Positions 16,287 through 25,623 of a DNA stretch of 64,000 nt are shown here, piece by piece. Source of the stretch: Mycobacterium sp. ENV421. Its GTDB lineage: Bacteria > Actinomycetota > Actinomycetes > Mycobacteriales > Mycobacteriaceae. Below the pieces are notes generated by a model. That model was not told the DNA's origin. It worked only from the letters and a program-made list of their open reading frames with translations, and made no database searches. The translations under genes and the position numbers were made by a program. The stretch's first letter is position 1; every line of letters begins with the position of its first letter. Where the stretch lies: positions 62,001 through 126,000 of the forward strand of contig NZ_PDHO01000007.1 of the NCBI RefSeq assembly GCF_002887815.1, in the 5' to 3' direction.

Positions 16287-17075
16287 TCACTTCCCCGCTA
16301 GTTGAGACCAGGTGTCCAGGACGTTCTCGTAGGCCGTCGGCTGGACAGCGATGGAACCCACGAACGGATGCTCCATCGCAAACGTCAGATAGAGAACGAA
16401 TGCGAGCAGGGAACCGGCCAGCGCGATCAACGCGCCGTGGATCACGACGTCGGAGGAGGGAAAGGTGTAGGTGAACAACAGCATCACCATGCCGCCGCCC
16501 AGGAGCAACACCCACAACTCGCCGGGAATCTCCGACTGGCTGCCGGAGATTCGCGTTTTGCGCGCGCTGCCCAGCTCGTCGAGCCGGGCGATGGATTGCT
16601 GATAGAACGCGATCTCGCTCTGCTTGGCTGGTTCGATGTGCAGGAAGCTGTTCCACACCGCGGTCAGGTGCTCGGATTGCTGCTCGATGGTCTCGCCGCG
16701 TCGCATGCGGGGAAATTCGTCGTCGATGACGTCGTTGGTGTAGTCGATCAGGCTCCGCTGAATCTCGGCCCGGTCGGCGACCGGCAAGCCCGTCGAATCG
16801 CGCAGCAGATCTGAGATGGCCGACGCCTCGGCCTCGGTGCCCCGCTCAGCCTGATTCAACTGCTCCCACACCACCACGACGACGAAGGCAACCAGCACGG
16901 CGTAGAGCACCCCGGCCAGGTCGAACACGTGGCCGGCCACCGAACCCGATCGTGCCAACCGACGCTGCGGAAGGATGCGTCGGCTCACCACGAGTCCCAA
17001 CACAGCCAGTCCGACGGTGATGATGACCACCACGAACCCGACGAGCGGCGCGGGCAGCTGCAGGAGCCAGATCAC
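16287..17075 (-). CDS. DUF4239 (bestrophin-like) membrane protein
   Basis: 262 residues from GTG 17075. Two N-terminal hydrophobic helices (LVGFVVVIITVGLAVLGLVV and AGVLYAVLVAFVVVVVWEQL), a soluble helical middle (NQAERGTEAEASAISDLLRDS...), then two C-terminal helices (WVLLLGGGMVMLLFTYTF and ALIALAGSLLAFVLYLTFAM). This is the DUF4239 pattern, sometimes called bestrophin-like; channel activity is not shown. The open frame extends to 17186, but that would overlap the start of the divergent hydrolase at 17138, and the upstream residues are not hydrophobic or conserved-looking. Confidence 0.8.
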   Translation of the reverse strand: MIWLLQLPAPLVGFVVVIITVGLAVLGLVVSRRILPQRRLARSGSVAGHVFDLAGVLYAVLVAFVVVVVWEQLNQAERGTEAEASAISDLLRDSTGLPVADRAEIQRSLIDYTNDVIDDEFPRMRRGETIEQQSEHLTAVWNSFLHIEPAKQSEIAFYQQSIARLDELGSARKTRISGSQSEIPGELWVLLLGGGMVMLLFTYTFPSSDVVIHGALIALAGSLLAFVLYLTFAMEHPFVGSIAVQPTAYENVLDTWSQLAGK

Positions 17076-17137
17076 CGAATATCTATTACCGCCGCATTCG
17101 TCCGCCAAACAGCGGCCGGCGTCGATAAGGTGCGGCT

Positions 17138-17926
17138 GTGCTCGAGGTGATCGCCAAGGGCGGGGACACCGCCACACAGCCCACACCGCTGTTGTTCGTG
17201 CACGGGGCCTTTCACGGGGCCTGGTGCTGGGACGACCACTTTCTCGACTATTTCGCCGAGCGCGGCTATCACGCTCTTGCGCTGAACCTGCGGGGTCACG
17301 GTGCCAGCCCGTCGGCTGTGCCGATCAACTCCTGTGGCGTCCTCGACTATGTCCAGGATGTGAAGACCGTCGCCGATCGCCTGCCGGTGCCGCCGGTGGT
17401 CATCGGTCACTCGATGGGCGGATTCGTGGTGCAGAAATACCTGGCAGTTCACGATGCGCCGGCCGCGGTGCTGGTCGCGTCGGCCCCGCCGACGGGTATC
17501 GCGCCCGCGACTGTGCGGGTGGCGTGGCGACATCGGCGCCAGTCGGTGCGCACGCGTTCCTTCAGTAGGCCGTTAGATTTCTTTGCAGCGCAGGGTGTTT
17601 CACGGGCAACCTTCTATCATTCAGCCACCCCCGACGAGATCGTCGACGCGTGCACGTCGCGGCTGAGCGCCGAAAGCGCCCGGGTGCTGTACCGCGATCT
17701 GCTCTTCCGCCACCTCGCCCGACCCAGGCGCGTCAACGCTCCGGTGCTGGTGCTCGGCGCCGAGCTCGACGGGTTCTTCACGCCCAAGGAAGTTGCCGCA
17801 ACCGCGCGGGCCTACCGCACCGAGCCGGTGATGTTTGCCGGCATGGGTCACAACATGATGCTCGAGCGCGGCTGGGAGTCCGTGGCCGACCGCATTGACA
17901 GGTGGTTGGCAGCAACCCTGCGCTGA
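17138..17926 (+). CDS. Alpha/beta hydrolase
   Basis: 262 residues from GTG 17138. A typical alpha/beta-hydrolase fold: oxyanion region FVHGAFHGAWCWD (19-31), nucleophile elbow GHSMGG (Ser92), an acidic residue near LGAELDGFF and the C-terminal His in GMGHNMM. It has no signal peptide, so it is likely cytoplasmic. The substrate (ester, lactone or similar) cannot be told. It is divergent from the DUF4239 gene and followed by a small membrane-protein gene. Confidence 0.85.
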   Translation: MLEVIAKGGDTATQPTPLLFVHGAFHGAWCWDDHFLDYFAERGYHALALNLRGHGASPSAVPINSCGVLDYVQDVKTVADRLPVPPVVIGHSMGGFVVQKYLAVHDAPAAVLVASAPPTGIAPATVRVAWRHRRQSVRTRSFSRPLDFFAAQGVSRATFYHSATPDEIVDACTSRLSAESARVLYRDLLFRHLARPRRVNAPVLVLGAELDGFFTPKEVAATARAYRTEPVMFAGMGHNMMLERGWESVADRIDRWLAATLR

Positions 17927-17986
17927 CGCTGCGGTTAGTTCGGGCTTCGAATGGGAAACCAGAGCCGACCTACAAAGGAGGCCCGA

Positions 17987-18217
17987 ATGTTGCACAGCGT
18001 CGTGTTGGCGGCCAGCGACAACATCGAAGCGGCGGGGTTCATCCTCCGCGGTATCAAAGGCATCTTCGTCGCCATCGGCAGCATCATCGCCGCGGTCGTC
18101 TGTGCCGTCATCGCCGGCGTCAAGGGGCGAAATCCGTTCGGCTGGGGCATTCTTGGCCTGTTCTTCTCGATCCTGACGCTGATCGTCATCATCGTGATCC
18201 CCAGCAAAAAGTCGTAG
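17987..18217 (+). CDS. Small two-helix membrane protein
   Basis: 76 residues from ATG 17987, which has a near-perfect ribosome-binding site AAAGGAGG 5 nt upstream; this decides the start over the longer frame. Two hydrophobic helices (about 23-44 and 52-71) flank a GVKGRNPFGWG turn, a layout common in small bacterial membrane proteins of unknown function. It ends with the basic PSKKS. It lies 60 nt after the hydrolase, possibly in the same transcript. Confidence 0.7.
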   Translation: MLHSVVLAASDNIEAAGFILRGIKGIFVAIGSIIAAVVCAVIAGVKGRNPFGWGILGLFFSILTLIVIIVIPSKKS

Positions 18218-18234
18218 CGCCGCCCCCGGGTGAC

Positions 18235-18825
18235 TCAGGCGTGAAAGCCCGCGAGGACCGCTTGCACCCCGACGTCCCAACGCCGATCGACCGACGATGT
18301 CGACGTACCCAGCCAGCGCCCGGCCTCTTGGACGGCCAATCCCTGGGCCAGGGCGAGCAATACGTGTGAGATGTCGACCGCGTCGCCCGCCAGTAAGCCT
18401 GCGTCGATGCACCGCTGCACTTTCCCGACGAGAATCTCCCGCACCGTCGGCGCGGTGGCCAGTTGGTCGGGGTCGGGGTCGAGCTCCTGGAACGGCCTGC
18501 TGAACATCACTCGGGCCAGCGGCGGGTAGTCGAGGCAGAACCGGCGGAACACCGGAATCACCGCCCGGAGATCGCCCAGTTCGTCGGTCGTCTCGGGGAT
18601 TGCGACGAGCTCACCGCCCAGTCTGCGGAAACCTTCAAAGAACACCGCCCGCAGCAGTCCGTCCTTGTCGGAGAACAACTCGTAGACCGCGGGCACGGAG
18701 GTGCCGGCACGCTCGGCGACGCGGCGGGTGGTGAAGCCCGACATCCCGTCTTCGCACAGCGTGCTCACCGCCACGTCGACCACACGGTCGCGCAGCTCGG
18801 GAGTGCGCTGCTTGACCCTGGGCAC
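18235..18825 (-). CDS. TetR family transcriptional regulator
   Basis: 196 residues. The N-terminal TetR helix-turn-helix is clear (residues about 10-55: VAVSTLCEDGMSGFTTRRVAERAGTSVPAVYELF, seen as two helices around TTRRVAERAG). The C-terminal ligand domain is generic. It lies 6 nt downstream of the echA3-like gene on the same strand, so it probably regulates that operon in response to an acyl-CoA or similar ligand (inference). Confidence 0.88.
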   Translation of the reverse strand: MPRVKQRTPELRDRVVDVAVSTLCEDGMSGFTTRRVAERAGTSVPAVYELFSDKDGLLRAVFFEGFRRLGGELVAIPETTDELGDLRAVIPVFRRFCLDYPPLARVMFSRPFQELDPDPDQLATAPTVREILVGKVQRCIDAGLLAGDAVDISHVLLALAQGLAVQEAGRWLGTSTSSVDRRWDVGVQAVLAGFHA

Positions 18826-18831
18826 GAACTA

Positions 18832-19527
18832 CTACATTCCGAACTCGGAACGGATGTTGTCGATACCGTCGCGCATCGCGTCCAGGGTGGCCTGGCGGGC
18901 GCGCAGCTTGCTGGCCAGATGCGCACTGGCATTCAGTGCGGTGAACTCATGCGCGGCTTCCTCGGCGCGCGCCAAAACCTGCTCGTTCATTGCGATCTCG
19001 TCGATCCAGCCGCCGGCCAACGCGGTTTCGCCCAGGAAGTTCTTGGCCAGACCGACCGCCTGCTGGTAAGCCGACGGCGTCAGCCGCAGCCGCATGATCT
19101 CCAGGGCGGGGTAGGGCAGCACCATCCCGATCGCCACCTCGTTGGCCTGAAAGTTGTAGGTAGGACCGGCAATTCGGTGGTCGACGCTGCACGCCAGGAA
19201 GGATCCCATGGCGATCGCGTGGCCGGTGATCGCCGCGACGACCGGCTTGGGGAAGGACAGCAGCCGGTGGGACAGGTTGAACCCACCTTGCAGCATCTCG
19301 ACAGAGGCGTCGATGTCGCCGGAGCGGAACACCTTCAGGTCGAAGCCGCCGCTGAAGACGCGGTCATTGCCTGCGATCACCACAGCACCGGCGTTGTCGG
19401 CCTCGGCGCGATCCAGAGCGTCGTTGATCTCCTTCAGCATGGCCGGACTCAGCACGTTGACCTTGCCGTCGTCCAACGAGATCACCGCGACTGCGTCATC
19501 TTTGCGATAACTGACCGACCCGCTCAT
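18832..19527 (-). CDS. echA3: Enoyl-CoA hydratase/isomerase family protein EchA3
   Basis: 231 residues, crotonase fold; both length and sequence match M. tuberculosis EchA3 as I recall it (DGKVN near the N-terminus, RVFSGGFDLKVF oxyanion region, TGHAIAMGSFL, NFQANEVAIGM). It likely hydrates or isomerises enoyl-CoA in fatty-acid breakdown. The gene is first in a two-gene unit with the TetR regulator. Its neighbourhood (hadABC, secE, rplK on one side) is that of Rv0632c. Confidence 0.9.
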   Translation of the reverse strand: MSGSVSYRKDDAVAVISLDDGKVNVLSPAMLKEINDALDRAEADNAGAVVIAGNDRVFSGGFDLKVFRSGDIDASVEMLQGGFNLSHRLLSFPKPVVAAITGHAIAMGSFLACSVDHRIAGPTYNFQANEVAIGMVLPYPALEIMRLRLTPSAYQQAVGLAKNFLGETALAGGWIDEIAMNEQVLARAEEAAHEFTALNASAHLASKLRARQATLDAMRDGIDNIRSEFGM

Positions 19528-19605
19528 GGATGCTCCTTCGTCGCAGCGTCTAATTTCGTACCGACGTTACGTAACGAAGTTCCGATTTCCAAGAGGCAAT
19601 CCCGC

Positions 19606-20415
19606 CTACCCGTGCCGGGGCAGGCGCACGATGTCGGTGGGCTGCTCGGACCTCTCCCGCCGCCATCGGCTCTGAGTTTCCTCGGCAGCGCGCTTCATCC
19701 GGGCGATCTCCTCGCGAAGGACGTCGACGCGCGTTTCCTTGGTGGCGAAATGGAAGTAGTCGAGCATGTTGCGCAACAGTTCGAGCTTCTCGCGCTCGCG
19801 CCGGGCCAGATCGTGTCCGGTCATCATCTCGACACGGTGCACCGGCTGCAGCGTGTCCCAATCCAGCGCCACCTTGGTGCGGTACACCGTTCGCTTGCGC
19901 CCGAAGGTCCTGGCCCACCAGCCCTGCGGCTCGGGCTGGTCGTGGTAGGAAACCAAACCCTCGAACCGCGAGTCGATCGACTCGCCGAACTGGCTGCGAT
20001 CAAGCGCCGAATCCCACACCGTGCGCCACTCCTGCGCGGGTGCGAGCTCGGGAATGCTTTGGGGCAGAGTCAGTTCCACGATGTCGGTGAACCCGTCCTC
20101 GGTATGCTCATATCGAGCCACCGTGGGGGGTTTCGGAAAGGCGAAGCCCACGTCGTAGGCGGCCGTGCTGCCATAGTTGCGGACGACCAGTTCGATGACA
20201 TGCCAGTCCGCGGAGTGCGGCTCCATGAACATCGCGACGTGCGGCCGAGCCTGCTTGGCGTTGACTCTCTGTTGTCGACGAATCTGCCGATGCGCGTAGA
20301 TCAACGCCGCCAGCCCCAGCAGCACTGCTGCCCAGGCGGCGACCGCCAACCACGTGCCGGCCCCGACTCCGGTGACATCTCCCCACAGATCCGCGAGATC
20401 ACTCGCGTTTTCCAC
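19606..20415 (-). CDS. Conserved membrane-anchored protein of unknown function
   Basis: 269 residues with one N-terminal transmembrane helix (TWLAVAAWAAVLLGLAALIY, about 21-40), then a soluble domain that is probably beta-rich (ELVVRNYGSTAAYDV) and a C-terminal charged helical region (LREEIARMKRAAEETQSRWRR). No catalytic motif. The position between echA3 and the glyoxalase-like gene corresponds to Rv0633c of M. tuberculosis, which is also uncharacterised. Confidence 0.7.
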   Translation of the reverse strand: MENASDLADLWGDVTGVGAGTWLAVAAWAAVLLGLAALIYAHRQIRRQQRVNAKQARPHVAMFMEPHSADWHVIELVVRNYGSTAAYDVGFAFPKPPTVARYEHTEDGFTDIVELTLPQSIPELAPAQEWRTVWDSALDRSQFGESIDSRFEGLVSYHDQPEPQGWWARTFGRKRTVYRTKVALDWDTLQPVHRVEMMTGHDLARREREKLELLRNMLDYFHFATKETRVDVLREEIARMKRAAEETQSRWRRERSEQPTDIVRLPRHG

Positions 20416-20446
20416 CCCATGCGTATATCACAGCAAACCGACGTCC

Positions 20447-21181
20447 TCAGTATTGACGAGATCGAAAGTTATTGTCGCGCTGGGCCAATCGGCGTTGCAG
20501 CGCGTACGGGCTCGCCGCCATCGACGCGCGTCGCCGGCGCACAGCCAGCGTGACCGGCAGTACCGGAGAAATGCCGCAGGCCTGCGCGAACTGCGGCGCG
20601 GCCAGGCCGTCCGCCGAGTTCATATCGCAACGGCCGAAGGGCGGCGCCCCTTCCGGTAGCCCGCCGCCGTAGCCCTGTCCGTCGGTGTACTGGTGGGCGA
20701 TTTTGCCCGGGTAGGGCGGATTCGAGCCGTAGGAGGCCACGACCAGTCGGATGCCGTCCGGTTTGGTGGGCCACAACCGATTCAGGTCTCCGACATTGCC
20801 GTAGCCGATCACCTTCGCGGTCGAGCCTACGAAGGCGCCAACCTCGCGGTAGGCCGCGTTGATCCCCGCGGACTGGTCACCGGAGATCTGGCCGCCCCAT
20901 GACTCGACGTCGATCATCACCGCCATCTTCGGATGTGGTTCTCGCACTTGGGATTTGAACGTCTCCACGGTCTCGCGCCAATTCGGCCGCCACACGAAGT
21001 AGACGATGAAGAAGGTCAGGCGCCCGCTGTCGACATTGCTCAGGCACCAGCCGTAGTTGTTCACCCAGTGACAGTCGCGGTAGGTGCCGTCATTGGAGCG
21101 GATACACAACACCGGATACGGATAGGTGTCGTTGACGCCGACCTGCCACTCCGAAACGTCGGCATACAGGGTGTCGGCCAT
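20447..21181 (-). CDS. GH25-like lysozyme-domain protein, phage-lysin-like
   Basis: 244 residues. The first about 190 residues look like a glycoside-hydrolase-25-type (muramidase) TIM barrel as seen in mycobacteriophage lysins: DVSEWQ at 8-13, VLCIRSNDGTYRD, MAVMIDVESWGG and IAHQYTDGQGYGG. It has no signal peptide. The last about 40 residues (VRRRRASMAASPYALQRRL...) are Arg-rich and unlike the barrel, so the 3' end may be altered. No other phage gene is nearby. Candidate muramidase or domesticated phage remnant. Confidence 0.6.
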   Translation of the reverse strand: MADTLYADVSEWQVGVNDTYPYPVLCIRSNDGTYRDCHWVNNYGWCLSNVDSGRLTFFIVYFVWRPNWRETVETFKSQVREPHPKMAVMIDVESWGGQISGDQSAGINAAYREVGAFVGSTAKVIGYGNVGDLNRLWPTKPDGIRLVVASYGSNPPYPGKIAHQYTDGQGYGGGLPEGAPPFGRCDMNSADGLAAPQFAQACGISPVLPVTLAVRRRRASMAASPYALQRRLAQRDNNFRSRQY

Positions 21182-21217
21182 AGCTAATTATGGCTATTGC
21201 CAACGTAATTGGAAGTA

Positions 21218-21934
21218 TCAGGCGCCCATCAGTGTGCGCCATTGGTCCAGGCTCGACGCCTTGTAGACGTAGTTGGACCGCTTGACCTCGGACAGTGCGG
21301 CGCTGGGCTCGATCGAGTACCAGTGCCCTGGGAACACCGTCGGATCGCCGGAAAGCGCGGCAAGCTGCTGAAGGCTGCGAAACATCTCGTCGACGTCGCC
21401 GCCGGGGAAGTCGGTACGCCCGCAACCGTCCAGGAAAAGCGTGTCGCCGGCCACCAGGCGGCCGTCGAGCAGGAAGCACTGGCTGCCCGGCGTGTGACCC
21501 GGAGTGTGCAGCAGCTCGATGTCGATGGCGCCGACGGAAACCTTGTCGCCGTGCTCGTGGGCGGTCAGGCTACTCATCGGGATGCTGGTGACCCGCGAAA
21601 CCCAGAGGGCTTCGTGGGTGTTGACGTGGACCGGCACCTCGACCCGCTCGAGTAGCTCGGCCAGGCCCGCGAGGGTGAAGCCCATCATCGACCCACCAAC
21701 GTGATCGGGGTGGTGGTGAGTGACCAGCACCCCGGACAAATGCATACCGTCGGCCTCGAGCGCGTCGACCAGGTCGCCGGCTGCATAAGCCGGATCGACC
21801 ACGACGGTGTCGCCGGTCTCCCGGTCACCGATCAGGTAGGCGAAGTTGCGCATCTGCTGCGCCATCATGTCGCCGGCGGCAAAATCCCGGCCGGAGAGCA
21901 GTTGGCGGAAATACAGACGATCCGTCGATGCCAT
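21218..21934 (-). CDS. Metallo-beta-lactamase fold hydrolase, glyoxalase II-like
   Basis: 238 residues from ATG 21934; the frame is open to 22024, but the conserved part begins at MASTDRLYFRQLLSG. Metal-binding THHHPDHVGG (72-81), HTPGHTPGSQ, AGDTLFLDGCGRTDFPGG and FPGHWYS complete the set of His/Asp ligands. Hydroxyacylglutathione-hydrolase-like proteins in mycobacteria, which use mycothiol, probably act on thioesters. Corresponds in position and length to Rv0634c. Confidence 0.88.
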   Translation of the reverse strand: MASTDRLYFRQLLSGRDFAAGDMMAQQMRNFAYLIGDRETGDTVVVDPAYAAGDLVDALEADGMHLSGVLVTHHHPDHVGGSMMGFTLAGLAELLERVEVPVHVNTHEALWVSRVTSIPMSSLTAHEHGDKVSVGAIDIELLHTPGHTPGSQCFLLDGRLVAGDTLFLDGCGRTDFPGGDVDEMFRSLQQLAALSGDPTVFPGHWYSIEPSAALSEVKRSNYVYKASSLDQWRTLMGA

Positions 21935-22077
21935 GGCTTCACAGTAAGCGTCGCCGCCCGACCAGGTCAGCGCGGCCTCGGGGGGCCGGTCGAGCTCGCC
22001 GACGAGCGGTTTGGCTGAGCCCATCCGCAGGCTGTACCCTCTTTAAGGCCCACGGCTGTACGTCGCTCGCGGGTCAC

Positions 22078-22150
22078 GCCCCCTTAGCTCAGTCGGCAGA
22101 GCGTTTCCATGGTAAGGAAAAGGTCAACGGTTCGATTCCGTTAGGGGGCT
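22078..22150 (+). tRNA. tRNA-Thr (anticodon GGT)
   Basis: A full cloverleaf: acceptor GCCCCCT pairing with AGGGGGC, D-arm GCTC/GAGC, anticodon stem TTTCC/GGAAA with loop ATGGTAA (anticodon GGT), T-arm AACGG-TTCGATT-CCGTT, discriminator T. CCA is not encoded. It begins a tRNA-Thr, tRNA-Met, rpmG series. Confidence 0.97.
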
Positions 22151-22214
22151 CGGTGGACACTCGGATCTCGTGGCTGACCTCTGGGCGCCGCGGAGCTCCG
22201 CAAGTGCCCATCGG

Positions 22215-22288
22215 GGCGGTGTAGCTCAGCTGGTTAGAGCGCACGACTCATAATCGTGAGGTCGGGAGATCGAGCCTCCCCACCGCTA
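22215..22288 (+). tRNA. tRNA-Met (elongator, anticodon CAT)
   Basis: A cloverleaf with acceptor GGCGGTG/CACCGCT (G1 faces U72), D-arm GCTC/GAGC, anticodon stem CACGA/TCGTG with loop CTCATAA (anticodon CAT), T-arm GGGAG-ATCGAGC-CTCCC, discriminator A. It lacks the three G-C pairs typical of initiator tRNA, so it is an elongator. It lies 40 nt before rpmG. Confidence 0.96.
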
Positions 22289-22328
22289 CAGGTAGACGCA
22301 AACGAGAACGTGAAAGAAGGCAACGAAC

Positions 22329-22496
22329 GTGGCCTCCAGTACTGACGTACGGCCGAAGATCACCTTGGCCTGCGAGGTGTGCAAGCACCGCAACTACATC
22401 ACCAAGAAGAACCGTCGTAACGACCCCGACCGTCTCGAGCTGAAGAAGTTCTGCCCGAACTGCGGCCAGCACCAGCCGCACAAAGAGTCGCGCTGA
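22329..22496 (+). CDS. rpmG: 50S ribosomal protein L33
   Basis: A 55-residue protein from GTG 22329, with GAAAGAAGG upstream. [23 protein letters not shown]... is a standard bacterial L33. The two Cys pairs CEVC and CPNC show the zinc-binding (C+) form, the paralogue lost or replaced under zinc limitation in mycobacteria. It belongs to the tRNA-rpmG-hadABC unit (Rv0634B position). Confidence 0.96.
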   Translation: MASSTDVRPKITLACEVCKHRNYITKKNRRNDPDRLELKKFCPNCGQHQPHKESR

Positions 22497-22563
22497 TTTC
22501 GGCTGGCCGTCGTAGACGACGGCCAGTGAACGGTGCCGAGGTTGACTAGATAGGTCCTGCTTC

Positions 22564-23043
22564 GTGGCTTTGTCCCAAGAATTGGTCGGGCGGCATTTTC
22601 GCTACCCCGACTACTACTTGGTCGAGCGGGAGAAGATCCGCGAGCACGCCAGGGCAATCCAGAACTCCGATCCGGCGTTCTTCTCCCACGAGGCAGCCGC
22701 AGAACTGGGCTATGACGCCATTCTGGCGCCGCTGACCTTCACGTCGATGCTGGGTTACGCCGCTCAGATGGCCTTCTTCGAGCACGCCAACATCGGGGTC
22801 ACCGACAAGCAGATCGTGCAGGTCGACCAGATTGTGAAGTTCTTCAAGCCGATCAAGGCGGGCGACAAGCTCTACTGTGACGTCTACGTCCACGAGATTC
22901 GGCAGGCGCACGGCACCGACATCATTGTCACCAAGAACGTGGTCAGTAATCAGGACGACGAGGTAGTACAGGAGACCTACACGACGCTCGCCGGGCGGAG
23001 TGAGGAAGACGGAGAGAGTGGCTTCAACGATGGCACTGCGTGA
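22564..23043 (+). CDS. hadA: (3R)-hydroxyacyl-ACP dehydratase subunit HadA
   Basis: 159 residues from GTG 22564; hot-dog fold of the MaoC-like family. HadA pairs with HadB to make the HadAB dehydratase of FAS-II, which removes water from beta-hydroxyacyl-ACP during meromycolate elongation. HadA itself holds the chain and lacks the full catalytic D/H pair. Recognisable: PDYYLVEREKI, LAPLTFTSMLGYA, VDQIVKFFKPIKAGD. It overlaps hadB by 14 nt, in keeping with the obligate heterodimer. Confidence 0.95.
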   Translation: MALSQELVGRHFRYPDYYLVEREKIREHARAIQNSDPAFFSHEAAAELGYDAILAPLTFTSMLGYAAQMAFFEHANIGVTDKQIVQVDQIVKFFKPIKAGDKLYCDVYVHEIRQAHGTDIIVTKNVVSNQDDEVVQETYTTLAGRSEEDGESGFNDGTA

Positions 23044-23458
23044 GTTCAGCTCGGTCAAAGTGGGTGAGGAGCTGCCGGAACGGGTGATCACCCTGACCCG
23101 CGCCGATCTGGTCAACTACGCCGGCGTGTCCGGCGATCTGAACCCGATCCACTGGGACGACGAGATCGCCAAGCAGGTCGGTCTGGATACCGCGATCGCC
23201 CACGGGATGCTCACCATGGGTCTCGGCGGCGGCTACGTGACCAATTGGCTTGGTGACCCGGGTGCGGTGACCGAGTTCAATGTGCGCTTCACGGCGATCG
23301 TGCCGGTGCCCAACGATGGCGTGGGTGCCGAGATCGTGTTCACCGGCAAGGTGAAGTCGGCTGACCCCGAGACCAAGACCGTGACGATCGCGCTGGTCGC
23401 CACGACGGGTGGGAAGAAAATCTTCGGCCGCGCCGTCGCGATTGCGAAGTTGGCGTAA
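23030..23458 (+). CDS. hadB: (3R)-hydroxyacyl-ACP dehydratase subunit HadB (catalytic)
   Basis: 142 residues from ATG 23030, same as the M. tuberculosis length. Carries the hydratase-2 motif with the catalytic Asp36 and His41 (GDLNPIHWDDE) and AHGMLTMGLGGG. It is the shared catalytic subunit of HadAB (early elongation) and HadBC (late elongation). Start chosen for its fit to the family and the 14-nt overlap with hadA; hadC begins 2 nt after its stop. Confidence 0.96.
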   Translation: MALREFSSVKVGEELPERVITLTRADLVNYAGVSGDLNPIHWDDEIAKQVGLDTAIAHGMLTMGLGGGYVTNWLGDPGAVTEFNVRFTAIVPVPNDGVGAEIVFTGKVKSADPETKTVTIALVATTGGKKIFGRAVAIAKLA

Positions 23459-23460
23459 CC

Positions 23461-23973
23461 ATGGCACTCAAGACTGATATCCGGGGAATGGTGTGGGAGT
23501 ACCCCGACACCTTCGTGGTAGGCCGTGAGCAGGTTCGCCAGTACGCGAAGTCGGTGAAAGCGACCGATCCAGCCTCGATCGACGACAAGGCCGCGGCCGA
23601 GCTCGGCCACTCCGGCCTGGTCGCGCCGCCGACTTTTATGTCGATCCTGGCGGTGATGATTCAGAACCACTTCTTCCAGCACGTCGACGTCGGTCTGGAG
23701 ACCCTGCAGATCGTCCAGGTGGATCAGAAGTTCAAGTTCTACCGGCCGATCGTCGAGGGTGACGCCGTCCGCGGCACGATGTACATCGAGTCCGTTGAGG
23801 AGCGGTTCGGCGCCGATATCGTGACCACCCGCAACGTCCTCATCGACCAGCACGGCGAGATGATCATGGAGTCGTTCACCACACTGATGGGGCACGAGGG
23901 TGACAACTCGATCTCGGCAGGCTGGGATCCGGAGACCGGACAGGTCCTGCGCAAGCCGGTCGTTCACGACTAA
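23461..23973 (+). CDS. hadC: (3R)-hydroxyacyl-ACP dehydratase subunit HadC
   Basis: 170 residues from ATG 23461, paralogous to HadA (compare WEYPDTFVVGREQVRQYAKSV and VDQKFKFYRPIVEGD). With HadB it forms HadBC, which dehydrates longer meromycolate intermediates. The operon hadA-hadB-hadC is tightly packed and is followed by a hairpin and then tRNA-Trp. Confidence 0.95.
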   Translation: MALKTDIRGMVWEYPDTFVVGREQVRQYAKSVKATDPASIDDKAAAELGHSGLVAPPTFMSILAVMIQNHFFQHVDVGLETLQIVQVDQKFKFYRPIVEGDAVRGTMYIESVEERFGADIVTTRNVLIDQHGEMIMESFTTLMGHEGDNSISAGWDPETGQVLRKPVVHD

Positions 23974-24006
23974 CAACGGATTAACACCTGCTTGGTGTGC
24001 CGTTGT
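23973..24006 (+). terminator. Hairpin at the end of hadABC
   Basis: Outer arms ACAACGG (23973-23979) and CCGTTGT (24000-24006) enclose an inner stem ACACC/GGTGT. It starts at the hadC stop. No T-run follows, so it may be a weak terminator or an RNA-processing signal before tRNA-Trp. Confidence 0.5.
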
Positions 24007-24164
24007 ACACTCGGACCTCGGGGTTTTCCCAGATAAGCGCGCTGTCCGTCGGTTCGGGTTTGACCGAACGGGGAGCGCGCGAATCATGTGGGGGTAAACC
24101 GCCGGGGAACAGCGACAACGACGTGCCCGAGCTTGCGAAGGTGAGGAGTGTCGCAGTTAGACAG

Positions 24165-24237
<73 letters not shown>

Positions 24238-24337
24238 CTCCAACTGAATAAAGCTGGACTGAACATGGTGGACACTGGAGGGTGCACACCGGGCTGGGTA
24301 CTCCAGTCCACACGTACTCGACACAAAGGAGCATGCG

Positions 24338-24787
24338 GTGAGCGACGAGCGCGAAAGTGCTGACGCCGCAGGCGCAGGCGACGGTTCTTTGGCTGGCACC
24401 GAGGACACCAACGGCGGTCAGGCCGTCGTCGTGACCCGACCCGCGCGTCCCACCGGCAAGCGGTCCCGGCGCGCCGGGGCCACTGCGCTGGCCGAGCCGG
24501 AGGAAGTCGAATCGACCGCCGAAGAACTCGGCGTCGAGGACAAGCCCGGCACGAAGACCAAGGCCAAGAAGAAGAAGGCCAAGTCCGGGCCGTCGCGCAA
24601 CCCCATCCTGTTCGTCTGGAACTACCTCAAGCAGGTCGTTGCCGAACTGCGCAAGGTGATCTGGCCCAACCGCAAACAGATGGTCAGCTACACCAGCGTG
24701 GTGCTGCTGTTCCTGGCCTTCATGGTCGCGCTGATCGGCGGGGTGGACCTCGGCCTGGCCAAGCTTGTGCTGTGGACGCTCGGCTAG
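24338..24787 (+). CDS. secE: Preprotein translocase subunit SecE
   Basis: 149 residues from GTG 24338 with AAAGGAG 8 nt before it. A long acidic then Lys-rich N-terminal extension (residues 1-85), typical of actinobacterial SecE, precedes the conserved FVWNYLKQVVAELRKVIWPNRKQM and one transmembrane helix (VVLLFLAFMVALIGGVDLGL). It anchors the SecYEG channel in the inner membrane. First gene of the secE-nusG-rplK-rplA run. Confidence 0.96.
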   Translation: MSDERESADAAGAGDGSLAGTEDTNGGQAVVVTRPARPTGKRSRRAGATALAEPEEVESTAEELGVEDKPGTKTKAKKKKAKSGPSRNPILFVWNYLKQVVAELRKVIWPNRKQMVSYTSVVLLFLAFMVALIGGVDLGLAKLVLWTLG

Positions 24788-24806
24788 CGGACGCTGACGT
24801 TTTTAG

Positions 24807-25586
<780 letters not shown>

Positions 25587-25623
25587 TCGCTGTCTGCGAT
25601 CGCTAGAAAGGAAACAACCCCGA

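Noticed and set aside
18463..20553. 696-codon plus-strand frame antisense to the TetR, EchA3 and membrane-protein genes
   Set aside because: It crosses three genes with clear family motifs on the other strand and encodes no recognisable domain; a by-product of high GC.
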